64,000 bases of DNA from Chondrus crispus (lineage: Eukaryota > Rhodophyta > Florideophyceae > Gigartinales > Gigartinaceae): assembly GCF_000350225.1 (NCBI RefSeq), contig NW_005179300.1:15158-79157 (forward strand), given 5' to 3'. Within the stretch, counting starts at the first letter, position 1, and every line of letters begins with the position of its first letter. Positions 10,603-18,654 of this stretch are shown here, piece by piece. The notes under the pieces are model-generated. The model ran no database searches. It had not been told where the DNA came from and was given only the letters and a program-made list of their open reading frames with translations. Position numbers and translations under genes: made by a program.

Positions 10603-12609
10603 ATGAAGTCCCACACGTTCTCCCTTCTTCGCCTGGCGATCGGCCTCTTTGTCACCGCCGCCACTTTTACCGCCGTTGCATGCGCTGAGGGAAAAGAGGA
10701 GGTTGGTACCGTCATTGGTATCGATCTCGGCACTACTTACTCATGCGTCGGCGTCATGCAAAATGGTCAGGTTGAGATCATCGCCAACGACCAAGGTAAC
10801 CGCATCACTCCCAGCTACGTCGCCTTCACTTCTGACGAGCGTCTCATTGGAGATGCAGCCAAGAACCAGGCCGCCATGAACCCAGTCAACACTGTTTTCG
10901 ACGTGAAGAGGCTCATCGGTCGCAAGTTCAGCGATACCACGGTTCAGCGCGACAAGAAGCTTCTTCCCTTCGAGATTGTCAACCAGGGCGGAAAGCCCAT
11001 GATTTCAGTCGACATCAAGGATGAGAAAAAGTCATTCTCTCCCGAGCAGATTTCCGCCATGGTCTTGGGTAAGATGAAGAAAACTGCCGAGGAGTATCTA
11101 GGCAAGGAAGTGAAGAACGCCGTCGTCACTGTCCCAGCCTACTTCAACGATGCTCAGCGCCAGGCCACCAAGGACGCTGGTACCATCGCTGGTCTTAACG
11201 TCATGCGCATCATTAACGAGCCCACCGCTGCCGCCATTGCCTACGGTCTTAACAAGAAGGGCGAGAAGAACATTATGGTATTCGATCTCGGAGGTGGAAC
11301 CTTCGATGTTACTCTTCTCACTATCGACGACGGAGTCTTCGAGGTTCTTTCTACTAACGGAGATACTCATCTCGGTGGTGAAGACTTTGACCAGCGCGTC
11401 ATGGACTACATGATGAAGCTCTTCAAGCGCAAGTACTCCAAGGACATCAGCAAGGACAAGCGCGCCCTCGCCAAACTTCGCCGTGAATGCGAAAAGGCGA
11501 AGAGGGCTCTTTCTTCCCAGACCCAAGTGCGCATCGAAATTGAGTCGCTGTTTGACGGTCAAGACTTTTCCGAAACTCTCACTCGCGCCAGGTTTGAGGA
11601 GCTCAACTCTGATCTCTTCCGCAGGACTCTTAAGCCGGTTGAGAAGGTGCTCAAGGATGCCAGCTTCACAAAGGATGAGGTCCACGAAGTGGTCCTGGTT
11701 GGCGGTTCCACACGTATTCCGAAGATCCAACAGATGGTCAGTGACTTCTTCAATGGCAAGGCCCCCAGCAAGGGTATCAACCCCGATGAGGCTGTAGCCT
11801 ATGGTGCCGCTGTACAAGCAGGAATTCTCTCTGGAGACGGTGGCGAGGCCACCGACCACGTTGTTCTTGTTGATGTCGCTCCTCTGTCTCTCGGCATCGA
11901 AACTGTTGGAGGTGTCATGAGCAAGATCATCCCCCGTAACTCGAAGGTTCCGGCTTCGAAGAGTCAAACATTTACCACCTATCAAGACAATCAAGATGTT
12001 GTGAGCATTCAAGTATTTGAGGGAGAGCGTACCATGACGAAGGATTGTCACATGCTCGGGAAATTCGATCTCAGTGGAATTACTAAAGCGCGTCGTGGTG
12101 AACCTCAGATTTTGGTTACCTTTGACGTTAACGCCGATGGAATCCTGAGTGTGGCTGCCGAGGAGCAGGGTGCTTCCAACAAAGAAAGCATCACTATCAC
12201 CAATGACAAGGGCAGACTGTCTGAAGAAGAAATTGAGCGAATGGTGAGAGAGGCCGAGGAGATGAAGGATGAGGATGAGTTGTTGAAGAAGAAAGTTGAA
12301 GCGAAGAACAACCTCGAACACACTATCTTCACTGTGAAGAGCACATTGGAGGAGAAAGAGAAGATCGCTGACAAGATCAGTGAGGAGGAAGTCGCATCGC
12401 TTGAGAGTGCAGCGAAGGAAGCACAAGAGTGGCTGGACAGTGACGCCGAGGAGGCCGACCTGGAGGATATCGAGGGTCGCCTAAAAGATCTAAAGGATGT
12501 TATTGAACCAATCATGGCAAAGGTTGGAGGCGGTGCTGGTGGTGCCGGTGGTGCTTCTGCTGGCGGGGAGGAGGATGAGGATGTTGATGACTCCCACGAC
12601 GAATTATAA
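10603..12609 (+). CDS. BiP: BiP/KAR2, ER-lumen Hsp70 chaperone
   Basis: A single exon of 668 residues, typical for BiP. A signal peptide covers about residues 1-28 (hydrophobic [21 protein letters not shown]). The ATPase domain starts with [14 protein letters not shown] and contains the second phosphate loop [16 protein letters not shown] and the adenosine motif [14 protein letters not shown]. The substrate-binding domain follows, with the [13 protein letters not shown] linker region and a helical lid. The protein ends in a Gly-rich stretch, an acidic run and HDEL, the ER-retrieval signal. It folds and translocates secretory proteins and senses ER stress. I place the start at 10603 because it gives the signal peptide; the frame is open further upstream, but that extension would bury it. 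High identity to the family is obvious throughout. Confidence 0.97.
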   Translation: MKSHTFSLLRLAIGLFVTAATFTAVACAEGKEEVGTVIGIDLGTTYSCVGVMQNGQVEIIANDQGNRITPSYVAFTSDERLIGDAAKNQAAMNPVNTVFDVKRLIGRKFSDTTVQRDKKLLPFEIVNQGGKPMISVDIKDEKKSFSPEQISAMVLGKMKKTAEEYLGKEVKNAVVTVPAYFNDAQRQATKDAGTIAGLNVMRIINEPTAAAIAYGLNKKGEKNIMVFDLGGGTFDVTLLTIDDGVFEVLSTNGDTHLGGEDFDQRVMDYMMKLFKRKYSKDISKDKRALAKLRRECEKAKRALSSQTQVRIEIESLFDGQDFSETLTRARFEELNSDLFRRTLKPVEKVLKDASFTKDEVHEVVLVGGSTRIPKIQQMVSDFFNGKAPSKGINPDEAVAYGAAVQAGILSGDGGEATDHVVLVDVAPLSLGIETVGGVMSKIIPRNSKVPASKSQTFTTYQDNQDVVSIQVFEGERTMTKDCHMLGKFDLSGITKARRGEPQILVTFDVNADGILSVAAEEQGASNKESITITNDKGRLSEEEIERMVREAEEMKDEDELLKKKVEAKNNLEHTIFTVKSTLEEKEKIADKISEEEVASLESAAKEAQEWLDSDAEEADLEDIEGRLKDLKDVIEPIMAKVGGGAGGAGGASAGGEEDEDVDDSHDEL

Positions 12610-13982
12610 GTGAATTGAGCTATTGTACTCTTTTTGACAGCAGGTAGAACTCAGATAACTACACAACATTGGTCTAACCGACCCATCCTCTCGGGATATG
12701 TAAACAACTGCACATACTACACAGTCCTTAGTACGCCCGCGTAAAGATTCTGGGATGAACAACACGAAGTCACCAGGTTGTGTTCAATCTTGATCGTCAC
12801 CAGTGCTATTCTCGTGGGCGACTAATCGTGGGCAACGGAATTCCCAACTGCACCACCCTTGGAGAACTTGAATATTGTTTCACAAGAACGAGTGGAAGCT
12901 GACGCCGGCCAATTTGGCGTCACCCAGCAAGAGATTTTTTGCTTCGCGTGTAGGCTATTGATTTGAACGGCATCAGTTCTTCAGTAACATTGTTTGTTAT
13001 AAAACGTTCCCGTCGTGTAGCCAGCCTGTGTCGCGAATGCATGTGTTATTTCGGAAGGAACTGCAAGTCACTGACTCCTGACTAGCCTTAACCTAGAGTT
13101 TGTAGACCAGCTCGTGATACAGTAACAGTAGCGGGATTAAAACTCAAATATTCCATGTGTCTAAACCTTGTTTCCTTCCACTGTGATGGTAGTACTGTGT
13201 ACAGTGCTGTGCCGTGAGCCGTGATATTGTGCGACACCAGACCTAAATTACACCAGTGTATACTGTCGCTGCACTCATCTGTCGGGTCTCCTACTGCACG
13301 AAAAAACAAAAGGAAAAGCCAGTCTTCAGCGGTTCGCGGCCAGGTAGATCTGGCAACGCCAATCTGGACTTCAGGACAGCTTGTTGCCAATCTCTAGCAA
13401 GATTATGTTTTGGGATCTGTTTCGGCAAGTTCGCGCCAATGTAAACCAATGGACAAGTGCCATGTCGCTGTTGTATTGCATGTGAATAAACCAGATTTTG
13501 GTCAATAGCGTGATTCTATTGACCAGAAATTGGTTTATTGCAACGACTAAACCAGACAATACAATTGACCAAATGCCATGGGGTTCGATTTTTTGGTCAT
13601 TGATGAAAGCCAAAAAACAACACGGGCAATAGACCTGCGGTGGAGATGGTCTTAAAGAGCCGTCACTTTTCCCTCACTGGGAATTTTTCGAATAGGTTTC
13701 TGATCAGAAATGAGATTGCGGTGCCGTCATGCGTATGTAGGCTACATCTCTTGAGTTGTGCAAGACCGTATAAAATTATTCGCTAGTTTAGATTGGCAAC
13801 GCGGATGCCATTTCACTTACGTATCGGATCTGCCCTCCCGAGTCCACCTTGTTTATCTCTCACGCATGCAGATACTCCAACAAGCGCCATTCGTGCGCGG
13901 AAGCGCCATTCGTGCGCGGAAACGGTACCCTTATGATCGCTCACACGTTTCCAGTGGTGGCAACAAGGTTAATGGGAGATTT

Positions 13983-14088
13983 TGCGTTTAGTGGGGCGAT
14001 CGTGGTCTTTTTTGTGGCAACACTACAAGAAAAGCCATTTCACCCCCTTTTTGCCACAAAAAAGGCCACGATCGCCCCACTAAACGCA
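13983..14088. repeat. 38-base inverted repeat (hairpin)
   Basis: The arms are 13983-14020 and 14051-14088 with a 30-base loop. They match at 37 of 38 positions, and the single difference would be a G-U pair in RNA. The outer part of each arm carries GTTTAGTGGGGCGATCGTGG or its complement. It could be a foldback element or a small-RNA precursor. Confidence 0.85.
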
Positions 14089-14140
14089 GCATTAACTCTA
14101 ATATAATAGCTCAAGAGCAATACAGTACATAGCTGAAAAT

Positions 14141-14190
14141 CATGGTCACAGCTGGTTGCTGATTTTAATAACCAACCAGCTGTGACCATG
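14141..14190. repeat. 18-base perfect inverted repeat
   Basis: The arms CATGGTCACAGCTGGTTG (14141-14158) and its complement (14173-14190) are separated by 14 bases. It lies 53 bases after the larger hairpin, in the upstream region of the first haloperoxidase-like gene. Confidence 0.85.
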
Positions 14191-14384
14191 GTAAAACTTC
14201 TGTTCTTATTGAAGCAGATACCCAGAGGACCACAAAAACTCCAGAACACAATCCGCACACTTGAGCAGTACGGTACACGCCCACAGTACAACTGTCGCAT
14301 TTTGATGCATGAACATGATCGATGTTTCATGTTTAGGAAGGCCAATTTCCTGTCTTAGTTTATTATTCGGTCATCAATATCTTG

Positions 14385-14519
14385 GTTTTGAACGAAAACA
14401 TTACTTATAAGTGTCCTCCGTATGTGCCGACCTTGAAAGGCTTGCATTCACTCTATCGAACGCCAATTAAGGTGCCCTCGTGAGCAAATATTTTCCATCG
14501 TGAACAACTGCCAGCAGCA
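14385..14519 (+). promoter_or_regulatory. Conserved upstream block of haloperoxidase-like copy 1
   Basis: About 135 bases before the ATG are clearly related to the sequence before the second copy (25968-26104), sharing TTGAACGAAA, GTTACTTATA-like, GTGAAAGGCTTGCATTCA and AACTGCCAGCAG words. The two genes were therefore duplicated with their proximal promoters, and this block probably holds shared control sites. TTACTTATAA near 14400-14410 is a possible TATA element. Confidence 0.5.
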
Positions 14520-16037
14520 ATGGTACTCCATGCTTTTGCATTTCTTGTCCTATTGTTCTTTCATCATGTGAGCGCACAGGCTCCAGAAGAACCAACTCTT
14601 CTTCAAAACCTAACCGTCCTTGGCGCTGGCTCTGGCCCTCCGAACGAATTTGCAAATCTTCTCTTTCCATCAAATATCATCGGCATTGAGACTCCCATCG
14701 CAATTCGCCTTGTGCTGGTTGTCACAATACCATTTTACGAAGTCATTGCGGCATGTGATTCGAAAGCCCTAGGATTCCTGGGCAAGCGCAATGTAATTCC
14801 ACCACACCTATGTGCGCCTCTACCTTTTGCCAAGATTTCCGCTTTCCTCCTGAATCGTTTGTACCGCTCTCAATTTCCCCTTGAAGGACGCAATCTTGAA
14901 GCTTTCCTCATCCGACAAGGGCTTGATCCCACATCTGACTCTACCGATCCGACCACGGAAATTGGAATCGCAAACGCAATGGCCATGGACTTGTTGGCCT
15001 ACCTTGAGACCGATGGTTGGAACTCCTTGGGCGATCTCTCCAGAGACCACTTCCGCCAGCAGTATTCCGACTACACCGGATTCAAGCCTCAAAACCACGC
15101 TGAGCTTGACTTCTCTCGACTTCGTCGCCCGCTTCGTTGGCAACCTCTCAAACAGGAAGCTGACCATCGCGGTCGCTTCACAAGTCAAGTTCATGTTGTG
15201 CCCCACATTGGCAGAGCCAAACCTCTTGTTCTTTCCAGGGAAGAATTCTTGAGCCGCAAATCGGAGTCTCCGTACGCGTCCGCTGACCGCAAAAAGACCA
15301 TCGGTGCCAAAGACAAGCGAACAATGCGACGCCTCCTTAGGGAAGTTCTGAAGCTCAATCGTGACCTCACGAAAGAGCAAATCGCTCAGGCGCACTGGTG
15401 GGATAACAAATTCTTGTCTCTAGGGAGTTTCATCGCGTTCTACCAAGGTGTTTACGGGTTTAGCGATACCAAGTTGGTAGTCATAGGTCTCGGAGAGGTT
15501 ATGGCGCAGCACGACTCAGTGATGCTGGCATGGAAGGAAAAGCTTCGTCACGACTTGGTGCGGCCTCCGACCATGCTTCGACGATTGTTCGAAGGCAAAA
15601 AGATAAGAGCGTTCAAGAGCTTGGACGAGGGAGTGGGCCTTGTGAAGGCTGAAGAATGGGAACCCATCGTGCCAATTCAACCACATTCTGAGTACCCCTC
15701 CGCAAGCGCTCTCATCTGCCAAGCATCTATGGATCATTTGCATGCTGCTCTCACGAATTTCATCAAAGTGAATGGGACTATCGCTGCATATGAAACGGAT
15801 ATTTTCCCTTTCGGAAGATCCCCCCTCACCGAGAATGTTAAGGTGAAGTATGAAACGCTGCAAGCAGCAGCGTTGACTTGTGGAAAGTCGAGGTTGTATG
15901 CAGGTGTTCACTTTTCTCCCTCTGTGGACGTTGGATTCGAGTTGGGGAAAGGTATTGGAGCAGTGGCACAAAAGCACGCTCAAGATCTCTGGGAAGGGCG
16001 TGTCCCTGAGAATTGTGAAAGATGCTCTGAAGCCTAA
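14520..16037 (+). CDS. Secreted vanadium-haloperoxidase-like (PAP2-fold) protein, copy 1
   Basis: A single exon of 505 residues with a clear signal peptide (about residues 1-20, ending VSAQA). The C-terminal half carries the vanadate-binding signature of the haloperoxidase/PAP2 family: K341 and R348 in KLRHDLVRP, S394 in EYPSASA, and R458, G462 and H464 in SRLYAGVHF. In active enzymes the second motif reads PSGH; here the histidine that acts as acid-base is replaced by Ser396. Known algal haloperoxidases oxidise halides with hydrogen peroxide in the cell wall or outside the cell. With this substitution the activity is uncertain: it may be altered, phosphatase-like, or lost. The second copy at 26105 is nearly identical except in clustered stretches. 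Downstream sequence to about 16108 is also shared. Confidence 0.78.
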   Translation: MVLHAFAFLVLLFFHHVSAQAPEEPTLLQNLTVLGAGSGPPNEFANLLFPSNIIGIETPIAIRLVLVVTIPFYEVIAACDSKALGFLGKRNVIPPHLCAPLPFAKISAFLLNRLYRSQFPLEGRNLEAFLIRQGLDPTSDSTDPTTEIGIANAMAMDLLAYLETDGWNSLGDLSRDHFRQQYSDYTGFKPQNHAELDFSRLRRPLRWQPLKQEADHRGRFTSQVHVVPHIGRAKPLVLSREEFLSRKSESPYASADRKKTIGAKDKRTMRRLLREVLKLNRDLTKEQIAQAHWWDNKFLSLGSFIAFYQGVYGFSDTKLVVIGLGEVMAQHDSVMLAWKEKLRHDLVRPPTMLRRLFEGKKIRAFKSLDEGVGLVKAEEWEPIVPIQPHSEYPSASALICQASMDHLHAALTNFIKVNGTIAAYETDIFPFGRSPLTENVKVKYETLQAAALTCGKSRLYAGVHFSPSVDVGFELGKGIGAVAQKHAQDLWEGRVPENCERCSEA

Positions 16038-16391
16038 ATGAAAGTGTCAGAAGATCGATTCATACGGAAACCCTTTACTGTAGGAGAGAAGTGCCATAGA
16101 ATTCTTTCCTCACTGGCCCTCAGGGCCAGTCCTAACAAAGGACTTTCCTCTCGTCTTCCTTTCCCTCGCCCCGTTTTTATTGAGTTCTTCACTGAAATCG
16201 GAAGCACATTGCTGTAGTTTTTACTGTAATGCCATCCCATAGTTCCACTCCTCGGAAATGGAACAGAGTCTGGACGGTCTGCAGATCCATGCAGCATGGA
16301 AGGTACAGCAACGCCTCCTCGCGCATGCACATGGCCCAGTCTGACTCCCTGTAGCTCGACAAAAGCAAAGCTGGACGACGTGTTGCTATAA
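16038..16391. other. Spacer before the first retrotransposon
   Basis: The first 70 bases repeat downstream of the second haloperoxidase-like gene. A 19-base palindrome (ACTGGCCCT, C, AGGGCCAGT) lies at 16112-16130. The sequence TGAG at 16392-16395 is the left target-site duplication of the retrotransposon. Confidence 0.5.
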
Positions 16392-16395
16392 TGAG

Positions 16396-16801
16396 TGTAG
16401 CGATGCCCTATTGATCCCAGAGCTACTTGGGACGTACGGCCGTTTCCTTATCACGGTGCACGAAACAAGAGGCGACCGCGTCTCTACTTTAGCGCCGACG
16501 GACAGACGTCCGCTGCGCGAGACGACCTTTCGGTTGCAATTAGAGTTGAACGGGCGTCCGCCGCTGGCGCCCGTTCGCATGCACCGCGCCGATGCACGAG
16601 ACAAAGTCTGCCGCTGGAAGGCGGTGGAGAAAGGAACGGCGACGAGGGATAATAAAAGGCAGCGCCCTCCCGGGAATCAGTCCGGCCAGAGCGAACTCGC
16701 CACTACTCTTGTTTTTCTGGTTAGCGCACCAAACGCTAACCTAGACGACCTCCGTCGTCTCTGACGTATCCCCTGCAGCCAACGCCCCGCGATTTGCCAC
16801 A
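16396..16801 (+). repeat. 5' LTR of element 1
   Basis: 406 bases, TGTAGCGATG... to ...GATTTGCCACA. ATAATAAAAG at 16649-16658 is a candidate TATA region about 150 bases before its end. A 117-codon open frame inside it is also present in the 3' LTR and shows no domain. Confidence 0.95.
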
Positions 16802-16808
16802 GTAATTA

Positions 16809-16824
16809 CTTTTTCGCGAAAAAG
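16809..16824. repeat. Perfect palindrome at the expected primer-binding site
   Basis: CTTTTTCGCGAAAAAG starts seven bases after the 5' LTR. No TGG-starting sequence complementary to a tRNA 3' end is seen directly after the LTR. Confidence 0.7.
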
Positions 16825-16863
16825 AATCGTGCGCGTTGAGCCAACGGAATTACGTCATCATGA

Positions 16864-18654
16864 CGGAAAAAGAACCAAAAAAAATCAACCACTCCTGGGG
16901 GCGTTCGTGGAACGGTTCGACAGACAATCGTCACCAACCTCGAGGCCCCACGTCTCACAGGCGTCGCGACCAAACATTTCACCTCTTTTCAGAAGAAGAG
17001 GGACTTGTACGAAAAACAAGTTGAGGAGAAGAACCGCGAGCCAGGGGTAAAAATAACGCCTACCTCGTATCGAGCATCTATAGACGACTCATATCTCCGT
17101 ATGTTCCTGACCGCACATTGGATCCGAGCAGACTCTATCAAGGATCTTACGGAAGAACAACTGAAGGAATGCATCAAGATTAGAGCATCTTATGAGCCGA
17201 AAAGTCATGAGCTAGGGCACATCGATCGCGTCGTGAAGAATGTCAAGATGGACCTCAGTTTGAAAGAATCCGAAGACCGTGTTTGGAGTCTGCATCATCA
17301 TTATATATCCGTCCTAGAAGCCGCTGGAATGCCTGACCTGCCGGACAAGAAACCGCACATTTCAATTCATCATATTATGAAAAGGATCAAACCAGGGCTT
17401 TTAAAACGGAGGATGAAGGACATTGTCCTATGGCGCAAGGATGAGCAGTTTGATAAGAAGGATTTCGGCGCGTTCATGCGTGAGCTGGCTGCCCAAGCCA
17501 AAAAATTAGAACAGGAGCAAGAGTCGCGCTACCACCGTGGTGACTCCGACTCTGGAGCTTCCAGTGCCTCCACCGAAAGTGATGATGACAGAACCCACTC
17601 TCAACGTAGGCACAAGAAGAATTTGTCTCCCAAGAAGGGTAATAATAAGAACCTGAAGGGCCGGAATAAAAAGGCAAAAGAAGAAGGAAGCTATAATGAC
17701 GTTTCTAGTCGCCGTAAAAAACGTGCCTTCGATATGCCCGACTGCCTCAATCCCAAATGCAGTGGTAAGCATTTCGTCTCCGAATGTCCGATCTCCTCGG
17801 AAGAGGAGAAGCGCATTTTCAAGCAGGAGTACCAAGCCCGCAAGAAGCGCAACGTGCGCTTCAGCATGGACAAGCCTTTCGCCGGCGGCTCGGGGAAACA
17901 CAAGGGTAACATCCGCCGCCTTAGTGCAAAGGCCATTGACAATCACTCAGCTTTGTTCAGTGCAACGTTTGCACTCGGCGCCGTGGAGAGCGTTGTGATG
18001 GCCGACCAGGGGTCTGATGCCAACTTTTTACCTCCTGCGGTGTTCGAAGCGCTAAAGAAAGCGTGCTCTGAGCTGGTCGTGGAGGAACTGAACCCCCCGC
18101 ACTCATTCGACTTTTTGGATCAATCTAGTGGTATAACTTGTCGCAGAAAAGTTGTCGCAGATGTGCAATTGCGCATACGCCACGGGACTAAGCTATTCCT
18201 ACGAAAAATTAGTTGGCATGTGAGTGATGCGGCCACTGAGGTCGTTGTGATTGGTCGAAGTGTTCTCCAGGCTATTGGGTGTGACAACAAGGCCATGCTC
18301 GCCGCATCCTGCGACAAACACGATGGGGTCATCAACGTCCCTGAAGCCCTGGCCGCCGACAAGGCCGTCCGTGGCTCGAGCGGTACGATTGCTGCTTTGG
18401 TGGATAGAGGTGTTTTTCACAGCGACGAGGGCGGCGAGGAGCTGGATGCCCTCGACGAGAGTGGCGTCTACATCGACATTGGCGAAGATCCTAAGGAGGA
18501 TCGCGATGCAGAACTAGAGGCTGCCGTCCTCAAAGCGCAAGAGCAAGGCCTTTCCGACAAAGGCGCTGTGGGGCTGCGCAAAATCATCGACAAGCATCGT
18601 GCGATTTTCGATTACGGCTGGGGAAATCCGACCCAGCCGATGTGCCGCCAATGA
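16864..18654 (+). CDS. Element 1 ORF1: gag with zinc knuckle and protease-like motif
   Basis: The frame is open from 16864 to the TGA at 18652, but has no ATG before 17101; the nearest upstream ATG (16859) is in another frame, joined to this one only through an eight-A run at 16877-16884. From about 16960 the sequence reads like a helical gag protein. A Lys/Ser-rich linker precedes a zinc-knuckle variant CLNPKCSGKHFVSEC (C-x4-C-x3-H-x4-C) near 17743-17787. An aspartic-protease-like MADQGSDAN motif lies near 18000 (usual DSG/DTG replaced by DQG). The product would form particles and process the polyprotein. The start is unresolved: ATG 17101, frameshifting at the A run, a non-AUG start, or a sequence error. 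Confidence 0.75.
   Translation, partial: RKKNQKKSTTPGGVRGTVRQTIVTNLEAPRLTGVATKHFTSFQKKRDLYEKQVEEKNREPGVKITPTSYRASIDDSYLRMFLTAHWIRADSIKDLTEEQLKECIKIRASYEPKSHELGHIDRVVKNVKMDLSLKESEDRVWSLHHHYISVLEAAGMPDLPDKKPHISIHHIMKRIKPGLLKRRMKDIVLWRKDEQFDKKDFGAFMRELAAQAKKLEQEQESRYHRGDSDSGASSASTESDDDRTHSQRRHKKNLSPKKGNNKNLKGRNKKAKEEGSYNDVSSRRKKRAFDMPDCLNPKCSGKHFVSECPISSEEEKRIFKQEYQARKKRNVRFSMDKPFAGGSGKHKGNIRRLSAKAIDNHSALFSATFALGAVESVVMADQGSDANFLPPAVFEALKKACSELVVEELNPPHSFDFLDQSSGITCRRKVVADVQLRIRHGTKLFLRKISWHVSDAATEVVVIGRSVLQAIGCDNKAMLAASCDKHDGVINVPEALAADKAVRGSSGTIAALVDRGVFHSDEGGEELDALDESGVYIDIGEDPKEDRDAELEAAVLKAQEQGLSDKGAVGLRKIIDKHRAIFDYGWGNPTQPMCRQ
18621..18627 (+). promoter_or_regulatory. Candidate -1 ribosomal frameshift site
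   Basis: G GGA AAT in the ORF1 frame fits the X XXY YYZ slippery heptamer rule, with codons TGG GGA AAT shifting to GGG AAA T. It lies 25 bases before the ORF1 stop, and the -1 frame is open here and leads directly into ORF2. I did not find a convincing pseudoknot by eye. Confidence 0.55.

Larger units (their letters stand above)
12610..14384. other. Intergenic spacer rich in inverted repeats
   Basis: No supported gene. It contains interleaved short inverted repeats around 13490-13575 (TGGTCAATAG / CTATTGACCA and TGGTTTA variants), a perfect 19-base tandem repeat (13882-13900 and 13901-13919) and the two hairpins listed separately. Confidence 0.45.

Noticed and set aside
16411..16764. 117-codon open frame in the LTRs of element 1
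   Set aside because: Present in both LTRs only because these are identical; no domain, and LTRs are control sequence.
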